The position numbers and the translations under genes are program-made. From the NCBI RefSeq assembly GCF_027596085.1, contig NC_072467.1, positions 8,857,476-8,921,475 on the forward strand: 64,000 bases of DNA, read 5' to 3'. Each line of letters begins with the position of its first letter. Position 1 is the stretch's first letter. The stretch comes from Anoplopoma fimbria (lineage: Eukaryota; Chordata; Actinopteri; Perciformes; Anoplopomatidae). The notes under the pieces were generated by a model. It did not search any database. It was given only the letters and a program-made list of their open reading frames with translations, and was not told where the DNA came from. Below, piece after piece: positions 50,377-62,086 of the stretch.

Positions 50377-50390
50377 TCCCTCTGCTGGTG
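50377..50390 (-). promoter_or_regulatory. CTCF-like site
   Basis: TCCCTCTGCTGGTG is the reverse complement of CACCAGCAGAGGGA; 11 of 12 core positions fit. About 1.2 kb inside intron 1 of hipk2. Confidence 0.4.
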
Positions 50391-50639
50391 TTAAAGGGAA
50401 CCCCTCTTCCTCTGTTCAAAACTACCATTGAGAAAAAGAACTATTGAAAAGTAGTACTACACATTTTTAAGTGACATTATAGAAAGACCACATGCAAAAG
50501 TAAACCATAATGTGGATATTTAGGTTAAATAATAGGCTGCTATAGAAGATACACTATCATGAACAACAATAAGGTAGCTACAAACTCCCCAGTTTGTGTT
50601 GTCATGTCACGACAATATTGTAGAGATTTTTCATTAGGG

Positions 50640-51000
50640 GTGTTGAAGCTCACAGGCTGAGCCCGAGACGACGGCGTTTCAACATGAAAAGGAAAGTTGA
50701 AATGAGACTCCTATGCAAAAGGTAATTAGTGTAAATTACATTCCCCGGCTTTTCCCCCTCGCCACGGAGAGGAGGAGAAGGGGAGAGAAAGAGGCGGCAG
50801 GGAGAATTAATTACCTTGCCTGTCCTCCTCAGTGTTGGATGGGCCTGTTATGTGGAGCACTCATGGAAATGACCGAAGTCTCCGGTTGGAAAATAGGTTT
50901 GGGGGGGCCCTTCACGTGGACCGAGACCGGCAATTATGGTGATCACTCACCCTTTGGCACAGGCCGACTAATCACTCAAATCTTTATGATTAACTATTTC
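50640..51000. other. GC-richer intronic block, possible enhancer
   Basis: Contains an E-box CACGTG (50913-50918), homeodomain-type CAATTATGG (50931) and CCGGTTGG next to a G7 run. Looks unlike the AT-rich flanks. Conservation not testable here. Confidence 0.3.
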
Positions 51001-51801
51001 CTTTGATAGTTTAAAGTTGACAGTTGTTTGTGTTTGCTGTACCTGATATCACATGCGTAATCATTTATTAGGACTTATTTGTTTAAACACGGTGGAGATC
51101 TTCAGGAATGTTTATGAAGCTTGTAGTGGTCATTGTTGTGTCCTTTTTCCTTCTTTTTTTTTTTAACGTGTTTGCCTTTGGCCCTTCTTGGCCCAGACAG
51201 AAAGCCATCAAATGGGCCTGCTGGCAGGCAGGGCAGCGGCCCGATCACCCTGGGAGCCTGGTCTCATAACCCAAACTGACACCTTGATGGATGTCTGCCG
51301 AACAGAGCAGGTCCAGCAGCCCCCAGCTGTGGAAAAGCTAATATTCACACACCGCCAAACCCTGCCTGCCCTCTTCCCTGGCTACATATTGGTGCTGCGG
51401 TGTGCTCATGCCTGTGTGAGCATTTGTCTCTATCTGCATATGCGTCCGCACACATGTGGCTTCACCCATTTGTATGGCAGGCCTGCGAGAGGATTAGACA
51501 GCTGCGAAGCTGGGCTGCCTCTCACAGGTCAACCAGTACTATTCCAGAGAGGACCCGCTCATTGTAGCCCAGAAAAAACGGACAGAGTATGACTCAGAGG
51601 CTGCTGCTGATGATGATAGTGGTGACAGGCGCTACAGCATCACAGGCAGATTAATGTTTTATCCATCTACACGGCTATTATGCGTTAATGCGGCTTTGAA
51701 TGACCTCGTGGTTTCCAGGTTTGGGGAATGTACCTTGCCTTGTTTGAGGGGAAGTTACTCCTCTGAGGACAGAAGGATGAACTTTCTCACAAACTGCCCT
51801 C

Positions 51802-51804
<3 letters not shown>

Positions 51805-51843
<39 letters not shown>
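51805..51843 (+). repeat. (CT)n microsatellite
   Basis: About 19 CT units. Confidence 0.96.
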
Positions 51844-51845
<2 letters not shown>

Positions 51846-52626
51846 TCCTCTTCCCCCTCATGCTTGTTTGGACCTGCTTGATTGATATCTTCCTCACAGG
51901 CTACGACCCAGGCTTAAACTCCAAGGTTGCAGCTTTTTTAAAACTCTGATTAGAATTGCAGGAAGAACCCTGGGGGCCTTTGGGGGCCGCGCCCCGTGGC
52001 AGAGTCAGGGGAACCGAGGAGGGTCTCTCTTCCTGACTGTTATGACAAGCAGGTTGGTGTGTTTAGCTCTTCTCTGTCCACAGCGGAGAAGGAGAAAGGC
52101 CCGGAGAGGAAGGTTAGCTAAACAGTTGGAAAGAGACGGGGCAGTATTGTAAATAGCTCAAAGGAAAGAACGGTCATCACTCAAATCCTGTTCCGAAGGT
52201 GCAAATCCTTGTAGGTGCCATTGAGAGTGTTTATCTCTTGTCTTCCACTGTCACTCAGCGGCCGTTTTTGATCTGTTTGTTGACCTGATGCATCACCCCA
52301 TGACTTGTTTGGAAGGCGGTTTGCTCAGAAAGGGTTATGAAAATGGATAAGCTGTCTTTACAAGTATCGCTTTTGCATTATTCAAAGCTTCCTTTCCGAA
52401 AAGGAAGAGAAATCCAGTGTTCAGGGATTCTTTGTGCTATTGATTTGTTGAAGCATTTAGTAGAAGAAGTTGAGGCTTTGGAGGAAGATAGAATGTGAGT
52501 TCTGTGCGAGATGAGGTGTATGTATGTGTGTGCGTAGCTCTCAGTTGAAGACAAGGGAATATGTGAGCTCTCTGATGTGCTGAAATAGTTCACAGGTGTG
52601 ATCTGAGGATTTTTGGAAACAGATGA

Positions 52627-52643
52627 GGGGGGGGAGGGGGGGG
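52627..52643 (+). other. G8-A-G8 tract
   Basis: Eight G, one A, eight G. It can supply four G-runs of at least three with short loops, so a G-quadruplex is possible, on the non-template strand of hipk2. Confidence 0.6.
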
Positions 52644-53361
52644 AACGTCAGCATGAACTGAAATGACAGGTTAGTAGAGGCCAGTCCGACATAGGAGGCC
52701 CGGCCTTGAATATGAGCACAATACTTCTGGCTATTTCAGCAGGCTCAACTTTTCATATACTCTTTTCAGTACATTTCTCTGGAGTGAAACTGCCTCTAGT
52801 ACTCCAGCACATCATTCTTCTGGCTCTTTTTTTTTTTTTTTCCTTGAGCTTGGAGGAAATTCAATTGAGATGCAAGGGGACTTTGCAATTCTCATTTTCT
52901 CTTCAGTCAGTAAGCCTCCTGTTTTAGTGCTTCTGCCATATGTTTCAGACTTCTCTCGGAAACAACTCTGAAAGCCGGGCTCCGCAGTCCTTGAAGCGGG
53001 AGACCACATCAGTTGCTGACATTAGTTGTTTTTTATCGAAGTGGGAAGGTTGGCCGGGATGGAGCCTCAACCCTGTCGACTGCTTACACAAGGCATTTCC
53101 GTGTTGGTTGTCATGCATGTGTGAAGGCCCCTTCTTCTCCCTGCACTGTTGTTTCACACTGTGTTTGGTGTCGGCTTGTGTGGAACAGCTGCCTCTGGCT
53201 CTGACTAGCAGTGTAACAACTCCAGGCTCTGTCAAGGAGGAAACTAGTGTGGCAGGCATCTTAAAGTTGCTTTGCTCTCTGGCTTGTGATATAAAATGTA
53301 TATAGATTTAAGCTGCAAATATGTGAAATCTGCATTTCAAGTGATAGCAAGCAACTTTGTG

Positions 53362-53523
53362 AAACGGTAGAGCGGGTTGTCCTTTAATCACAAGGTTGGT
53401 CGTTCGATGCCCGGCTCCGCATGTTTACACTGAAAGCAAAGTTGCTCCCCGGGCGCTTCACATCTCCTGAATGCTTAGGATGGGTTAAATACAGAGGTAA
53501 CATTTCATGTATATGATAAAGGT
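53362..53523 (+). mobile_element. tRNA-derived SINE
   Basis: A pol III A-box-like GGTAGAGCGGG (53366-53376) and a B-box-like GTTCGATGC (53402-53410) sit 25 bp apart. A non-tRNA body follows: GTTGCTCCCCGGGCGCTTCA, then GGATGGGTTAAATACAGAGG and TAACATTTCATGTATATGA, typical of common teleost SINEs. No clean target duplication seen; probably an old copy in hipk2 intron 1. Confidence 0.8.
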
Positions 53524-54235
53524 TTCCGATTTGTAGCATTTTGGAAACCTTGTTCTCAGTGGGGTGCCCCATACCTAAACCCCCCAAGAAATGTCCAGCT
53601 TCTTGTATTCGGGGATCAGCGTAAGAGACAAAAACAGATGAACGTCCCTCTCAAATCTTGATAACCTCTTCTTGCTAAAAGTAATGTAATAAGCGCTCTA
53701 CAGCAAGGATGAGAGTAGCATCTGTGAAAATGTGCTGATAGTCTCTGCACCTTATGACACATCCCTTGCTTTGATCTGCTATGAGAGCCACGGCTCAAAC
53801 AAAGGTTCACTTTTACTGCTTCTCAACACAGCACGGAGTGAATGAGGCCTTTTGTTAACTTGGGCCTTCTAAGCAATAATTACAGCGGGAAATCTTTAGC
53901 ATACGGCACTTTATATGCTGAGAGTGTCACTTTTTTTTTTTAAATATACAGTATATTTAAGTGAGTAATTTTGCACAGTGCAGCAGGAGCATGATCTGCA
54001 TTTAACTCGCATGCCATGTATCGCTTGCTCACTTTGCAATCATCATTCGCCGATGACCCTTCCAATTTCCACCCCCACCCCCATCGCGTTTCCCCGCCCC
54101 ACCCCCACATCCAGCTCTTATCTGTCCTTCCATCCCGCTCTGTTTGTTGATAAGCCGAGAGGCCATTGGCCAGCACACATGGTGCCCATGTGACACTTCA
54201 GCAACAGCCTGATGGCCAGATTGGAAGCCCCATGA

Positions 54236-54362
<127 letters not shown>

Positions 54363-55923
54363 TAGAGGCTGGTTTGAGAAGATGTCTAACTACTGTAGCT
54401 TTTTTGTTCTCCCTAATCATGACCCACCATCACCCCAAAACACCCCCACCTCTTCCTGCCTCACTCCCCCCTGGTTGTCTTATTGCCATCACTAAACCCC
54501 CAAACCAAACCACCAGCTTGTCTGTGGCGCACATTGTCCCAGGTCTTAATCCTTTTGTTTGTGATAGTGTCCCCCCCGATACCAGTCTGTTTGACATCGC
54601 ACCCTCTGGAAGAGAGCTGCCGCTGCTGGCTGTATTTATCACGGGCTATTTTGGCCTTTCAACTTGACATGTCACATTGCACAAGCACTTGCCAAGCTGG
54701 TAAAAAAAGTTGAACAAAGCCTTGAATGTGGTGTAAAGACAACAGATGATGTGAGGCACTACATCTGGATGGTGAGGGCAAATACAACACTCACAGCCAC
54801 TTCATTTAAACAAAAGATCTTAACCATCTCTACAAATTACACAGAGCTCGGAGTGAAAAATGATTTGCAGTTTTTAATCAAGCCTTTCATAACGTCCACA
54901 CTCGTCTTCCATATGAAGGAGACAGGGAGGGAGGCTGATGATGGAGAGTGTTTACAGGCAGATATTGAAATAAGCTGTGAAGGATTGAATCATTAAGATT
55001 AGGGCACAGAGGTTGCCGTTTTTTTAGGGTATATGCTCTCGTATACATGGACACAGACACAGCTCTGCCATGTCCAGCCAACGTGGACTAAGCACTGATG
55101 CCAGCCCCATCACCACTCCTGGCTTTGGCCCCTCTCGGTCATGGAAGGAAAGTCGAGCGATGGGTGGCTGCTGGCGGCCCCTTCACAGATGGCTGCAGGT
55201 ACAGCGCTACGCTTGGCTGATAACCAAAGGACTTCAAAGCTCGACTAGCGCTCAGGCCCATTTTCTTTCCAGAGCCAGGAGGCAAAAGGCACAGAACAGA
55301 GAAAAAGAGGCGGCAATAGAGAAGGACCGGGGTGGTCAAAAGAGTCAACAGGCATGGAAATGAGCAGGATTAGCCCCCTCCTTTTCCTCCGCTTACTTTC
55401 TATGCAGTATTTGCTCTCGTGCTCTTTCTCACCTACAGTCGTCTAGCTCTTCTCACCTACTTGCTCAATCTCATCATTGTATTTTCTCTTTCTCTAAATG
55501 CTGTGGGATTCTCATTATTCTGTTTCCATCAAAGCAGTTGTGCCATCCTCATGCTAGCCAGAAATGGAATTAAAAAGTGGCGGTCACTGTTACAGAAAGC
55601 CGCCCCTCCCTCTCAAGTGATGTCTTTTTTCTTCTTAATTTGGTTCACAGCGGACATTCTCTTAGGAATCCCATATTCTCTGTGAAAAATCTGCTTCATG
55701 ATACAGTAAACTAACAAGTCACGCATCAAGAGGAGCAGAAGGTGGAAGTGACTAAATGTGTTGATAGAAATCTCTGAGAGGTTTTAAGAATCAGAGTCAT
55801 GAAATGAAATAGAATGGTCTCTATATCTATTTGATATTCACATATGTAGAGAAAATGATTTCTTGGTTATCACTGAAGGCTGGATACCGTGCTTTTATGA
55901 GCCGAGCTTTTAAAGGATAAAGT

Positions 55924-55954
55924 AGAGAGAGAGAGAGAGAGTGAGGGAGAGAGA
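55924..55954 (+). repeat. (GA)n tract
   Basis: GA units with TG and GG variants. Confidence 0.9.
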
Positions 55955-58900
55955 TGTTAAAAAGTCGTTGATTCAATTACACTATCTTGTGGCTCTTCTA
56001 ATACCACTCCAGTACCGGCATGAGGAAATACGGAATGTGCTCACTGAAAGAAATATTTCCTCACAGCTGCATGAACATCTCTGAAGACATTTAGTAACAT
56101 TTGGTTGAAGCAAAGGGGAATGATTATGGTTGTTTAATGGCAGTTTGGACCTTTTTATTAGAAAATGCAATATTAAGAAAGATTTGAAGAAACTGTCATG
56201 CCTATTATTTTATCCTGAAATTCCAACTAAGGGCTTTTTTTCAGCCATTGTATTTTAGTGCACTTAAAGTTGAATCATGCACTGTTTGGTTAGCTTTGAA
56301 GAACTTTAGTGCTCACAAACCGAGAAAACAATTGTGATAATTAGCCCTATTACTGAAAATGTTCCTCATAAACTCCTCGTGTAAGAAAGTTCTATTATAA
56401 AGTTTAAGCATGTATTCATGGTAAACTTAACTAAACAGAATTATTATTATTATAAATAGCATATTATTATTTGTATAAATAAAGGTACCTGTTTATATTT
56501 CTGTGCATTAGTGCGTTGCAGCATTAAAAAACAGACAGCACACCTTTTAGATCCACTCCTCACTTCAAAGCCTCAGGCACCATCATGGCCAACCAGCAGC
56601 TCAGCCTGGAAGCCTTTTGAACCGACCCCTCAAATCAGCCTGAGAGACAGACGCCCGATCCCAATGTCCCCCCTAAAGCCTTAAGCCCTGAACCCTCAGG
56701 GACCTAACTGACATCAACTAATAAATGGTTGAGATAGAGAGGCTCCAATGGTTTGAAATGTTATTAATACGAATGGGGCAGCACTTTGCAGCAATATATC
56801 ACGTTACCGTGACAATACTAAAACATCTTATGTAGAATTGTGTGTTTTTATTTTACGTTTTTACTCCCTGATTGAACATCTTCCAGGCTCTTGCCTTACA
56901 AGACGAGAAGTATTTGTCAAATAATCTATTTACTCGGGTTTGTCAAAACTGCTTCAATAAGCAAAGTTAAAAGAAAATGTTGATGAATAAACTAGGTTTT
57001 TAATAGTCTTTGCTTGTATTCCTCTGAATCCTGCCTGAAATTCCTAATGTTATTGTTTCTGTGTCAATTCAATATGCAAGGCCAAACACCCATATGCCGT
57101 CCTCTTTGTTTACCTCTTTTTATCTAAGTCTCCCTACCTCCCCTGGTAACCCCGTGTTCAATGTCACAACGCTGCGAATTGTGGGTAATTCCATCAGGCA
57201 AAGTCTGCAGAAATGAAAAGTTATAGAACGTGTGCATAAAGGGCTCAAAATGTCTTCAAGAGAACTTGCACATTCAACAATTTGACAGTGGGATGGCCCT
57301 AAACCCTAATGGACTTTGCAGGAACTCAAAAGTCTTTGAGTCCATGAGTGTGGGGTTTGGGATTCGGCCAGATAGTGAGAATGGCAGAGAGACAAGGAGT
57401 GACAGAGATTGAAAAAGTAAGGGAGGGAGGCAGTGGAGCTGGTGTGGGGAGATGAATACCCTCTTGTGGGGGCCCATGGGCCTCAGGGGCACAGCAAGAG
57501 GTCAGGGGAGCTTGGGGGGCGGGATGGTTAGGAGGTGTGGGGGTCAGTGGTCTAAGAGGGATTTCCTTTAAGCTTGTCTCCTTTAACCTGTCTCCTCCTT
57601 ACATCTGTGATCAGCGGCGTCCGGCGAGGCGCCCGCCCCTTAGCTCCTCTGACGGAGGCCAGCAGCTGCTAACACACACAGACATGCTATCACCCCTCCA
57701 TCACTTTTAGAGAAGTTGGTCCAGAAAAAGGCCAAAAGTTGACCTTTAGCTATGTGGACCTTTTTCTCTTCCTTTACTGCTCCAGAGGGGTCCAGGCCTG
57801 GAAAGTTGTTTTTTACCTCATTAGGTCTCTGTGAGACAGAGACAGCGTGTGAGGAAGAGTTATATATTCATAAGCATTCAACATGAAGACATCTTTTACA
57901 CAAACATGGCAGCGTTAAGTGGCATCCATGTCAGTAACACGAACCTCATTTAGAACTATTCAACATTTGTATAACCTGGACAAAAAAAACATACCCTGGC
58001 TAGGCTACTGCACCACTAGCATTTCTATCTTTATTCACAGTAAAGCATCCTTAAGGATGATGAATCATTATTTACTGGCTTCCCACAGGTCATCCTTTCC
58101 ATCTGTTAAAATCCCTCTCAGCTGCTACTCAGCTGGGAGTTTAGAAACAGCTCCGACCACAGGAACAAACCCGAACCGGCAAGTTCTTATGGTAGACGGA
58201 TCTTGTTTCATGTTATTAACTCAACAAGGTTTGTCCTATCATTATGATTATAATTGTAAAACCAACAACTCTTCCTCCCCTCCTGAAGGTGTTTACCTTT
58301 TATGCAAGCCAATTCAAATGTGTGCTCCTCATACTCTCAGTGTGTGGGTGTTTAACGGATGGTCAGAATAGCCATTTCCTGCCTGGTTTTGGCTGCTATT
58401 TGCGACTGCGAGGACACTGTAAATATAATCGGCTAAAGCCATGATTTTCACGCTGAATCATACGCAGAGGGCTGAGTTGGCTCGCCATATTTATTACCTC
58501 AGCTTCATGGCCAAAAAGACTCAACAGCCATGTTTACGACACACTGTCAGTTGGATTAAGGACACATATGCTTTGCTAAATTGGTATATGAGCATGTGTT
58601 TGTGTTTGTGTGCTGTGATCTTTTAAAAGCTGTTTGAATATATAGCATGGTGGGCCTCCTTACTTTGTCAAAGACAGAACCAGAGGAGCTGCAGAAGGAG
58701 AGAGGGTTAGAAAGAAGATGATGAAGAGAGATTAGGAGATTAGAACAATTTGTCAAGCGTGTACATAAATGAGTCACCTGCAGTATAAAGGGAGGAGTGC
58801 GTGTTGAGGCATTTTAGGGGAAGAAAAAAAGCGTATGTAGTCTAAATTAGTCTGATCTGTAGCCTTAATAGGCCCCGAGCAGCAGCTTCACACACCCCAC

Positions 58901-61110
58901 TGAAATACCACACAGTCCTGTCGCCTGGGGAGGCATGCGCACCATCTCCAGTTTGTATTTGATAGCATTGGGAGGTGTAGTATACAGGGGGAGACAGGGG
59001 AGCGGAAGGTCAGCCGCATGTGGGGGTTATAAAGAGCTCTGATGTGAAATGGATAGAAGTTGCCGGTATCCTCCTCTGTCTGCCGTCTTTGAGGCAGTAA
59101 AAAGTGGGCTTCGTGCACCAGCGTCAGCACTAATCATTATCAAACACAACTGACTGGCCCGTGTGCCACAACTTGTCATTCAAAAACACCCTGAGCCATC
59201 CTGGTTTCAAGCTGACAACTTGCAAGTAACTGATAGCTGAAAGTAACAGCCAGGCATTGGTAGCTTTTTACCAGCTGTGCATAAAACAAACAAGGAAACA
59301 ATAAGAAATCTGCAAAGCATTTTTCTTTCATGAATATCTTTTCCTAGCAACTCTAGACTAAAGTAGACATCCCTATCAGTTTGTTGCTTTAGTACAACTG
59401 TATTTTGGAATTACAGGAAGTGGTGGCCCTGCCTGTGTGTGATTGGTCCCCAGGTGCCTTGTCAGGTTGGACTGGTTCCTCTGTTGCAGTTTCCAAGGGG
59501 TGGGCATCTGTTTCATCCCTCCGGGTGTGTGTGTTTGTGTTTTGGGGTGGTGGTTTTATGCATGTTGTTACAACACAGCTAGAGTTTAAGAGCTTTGACA
59601 AATAGTTGAGGAAGTCCTGAGAAGCACTAAAAGTCATTAAGTTACACACACATGTGGAGTCTCAGAAATGGCGAGTGCCAAGACTGCACACATGCAGAGA
59701 GCTGTGTGTGCGGTGTTAGAGGCCTGCCTGGTGGAGTAGGACAGCCGTTATTGCAGCTGTATCTCTTTCTGGATATTAATGCAGAAGAAGACCCCCTATG
59801 ACCCCCTAGCTCAAGAACACACCCAAAAGTATGCTGCTCCATGGAACGAGGCAGGGGGCAGGGCAGGGGTGGGGGGCAATGAGGCCTTCTGCTTTAAACC
59901 CTTTCTAAGGCAGTGCTCCCTCCAACTGGCACCTTTCCCTGCAACTGTCTCAGTCTTTGCCTTTAGTTTTTTCATGTCTGCTGCTGTTTGACTTTTCTTA
60001 CTTTGCACTCCAAATCAATAGTTTACCAACTGCAAATACTGCTCCAAAAATGTAGTCGAGAGAGAAGACTATTAACTCACTCAACACTTTGTAATTTGAT
60101 AATCATATTAGTGGGGTTTATACAAATCTAACACGTGCAAGTCACTTGGGATCATGTTAAATTGAAATCATGGTGGATTATTTCATTTTTTCATTTTATA
60201 ATTCCTTTGTTTTGTTTTTTTCTCTGACAGTTGATTGTTTTTGTCAGAGACTATAATCAAATTTGTGTGTCCAGGAAGAGGTTAGGAAATAAAATCTCAG
60301 AAAATATCTGCAAACCTCATTCTACTCCTGTAGCTAACAGTAACCTAGCTCCCAGTGTTTGTGTTTGCAGGCATGTGTGTCCCAGTGTGAAATCGGCCTC
60401 ATTGTATTTCATTTTGCAATTTGGCTTTCGTCCTTCTCTTGCTGAAGCGCTATCCTTTCAAAACCTCAGGTTGTCAGTGCGTTGCGACGGCAGCAAACAA
60501 GGCCCCCATTCAGATTCACACTAAAAACCTCATACTTTGTCTGTACACTGTAGCGCAACACAGTCGGCACGCAACTAAATCCATACTGCACAGGGCCCTC
60601 TCAAATCAATTTGCCATTGTACAGTGTTTTCTTCCCACATTGTGCTCATCTGTGTGTCCTCCCCCATCTCTGTCTGTGTTGGGTTACTGTTTCTTGCCTG
60701 CAGTTCTCATATGTTGATCTCATTATAGTACATTGTGTCCAGCTGTCATTGTTGCTCCTAATGATATAAGAGGAAGTGTGGTGTGGCGGGGCGTTTTTTC
60801 GCTGTGTGTACATGATAAGCATTCTGGAGAACGGCTGCTTATCAGGTGTGTGTCCCTGCACGGCGCTGCACTGTGGTTGCAACCGAAGTCAAAGCAGCGC
60901 GGCACCATGCGTACAGTGGATGTCAATGGTAGTGCAGTCGAGCCGCGAGGTTAACAGATGCGGTTAGTTTATGGTTGGTCACGTTTTCGGCCACCTTGTT
61001 CTCATTTTATGCCACCACACACAAGAATTCTGCACAGAACAAATAGTTTTTCTATTCCACATTCTGCTGCTGCAAGGGCATTTATTACAAGGCCTCTTTC
61101 TGTCGGTCTG

Positions 61111-61113
<3 letters not shown>

Positions 61114-61166
<53 letters not shown>

Positions 61167-61168
61167 TC
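61114..61168 (+). repeat. (TTTC)n microsatellite
   Basis: About 13 TTTC units; reverse-complement type of the GAAA tract at 26.0 kb. Confidence 0.97.
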
Positions 61169-61270
61169 GCGGTGGGGAGGAAGTTGGGTGCTGTGCTTTG
61201 TATACTTGCTACACTCGTGATTTGATTAATAAGAAATCCAGCTCCAGCACAGCCACTCTGCTGCCTCTTA

Positions 61271-61295
61271 TTCCTCCTCCTCCTCCTCCTCCCCC
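61271..61295 (+). repeat. (CCT)n tract
   Basis: About seven CCT/TCC units with a C5 end; the Pro-rich ORF here is an artefact. Confidence 0.9.
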
Positions 61296-62064
61296 GTGCT
61301 CCTCTTCATCTCCCGCTCCTCTCCTCCACCCTGTGCCTTGGTTCACCGCCTGGTTAGCTGACCTGGCAGTATAAACAAGGCAAATGTTTTTCTCACTCCA
61401 GCCGTTTTATGACCACCCTTACAGCGTTAATGTAAGCCTCCTTATCTACCGGCAGTTACCCAGGGAAGCCAGCTTTTGCAGCTTTACTTTAGATTAGAAA
61501 TGTTAATATTTCAACTCAAACTACTCAAGTTATCATTGCTTAGTTTATAAAAAAAAGTTTTTAACCACAACCACAACGGATGTGAATGTGTGTGGCCGCA
61601 TGCGACTCTTTGTATTGGCGTTGTATGTATCTTTGCATGTGCATTTATACAAGTGCTGGCTGAACATGTTATCTCACAGCTAACACAACACGTTGTATCT
61701 TTGGCTGTTTGCTTCCAGGAAGGGGAGAGTTGAGGGAGTGTCACGTTTACAGCAGGCATGTTGCAGATTTACGAGCTGAGAAGTCCTGTATGTGTCTGTC
61801 AAACCGCATTCACATTTTCCTCTTACGTTGTCAATATGCTAGATGGATATTTCGCCCTCTTTTGTGTGTTTCTAAGAGAGCAGAGAGACATGGCGTGCCC
61901 ATTCCAACTGGGCAAATACTGTGGTCAGGAAGAGCATAAAGGCTGATGGAACAGCAGCCTGCATGACAGTATCTCCCTGTGAGCTCGCCTGATGCATTAT
62001 TCTATAAATAAGCAGAGATGAGAGAGCTAAAAAGGCAGACAGGATGGTCAATAGTGCTGGGGGT

Positions 62065-62086
62065 GAGAGAGAGAGAGCGAGAGAGA
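62065..62086 (+). repeat. (GA)n tract
   Basis: GA units with one GC interruption. Confidence 0.9.

Noticed and set aside
51188..51592. 134-codon ORF in hipk2 intron 1
   Set aside because: No domain; Cys/His-rich part comes from CATGTG-like repeats. Likely chance opening in a GC-richer patch.
53362..53440. true tRNA gene
   Set aside because: A and B boxes are present but cloverleaf arms do not pair and a SINE body follows.
57919..58371. 150-codon ORF in intron 1
   Set aside because: Composition is ordinary intronic; no motif or splice context.
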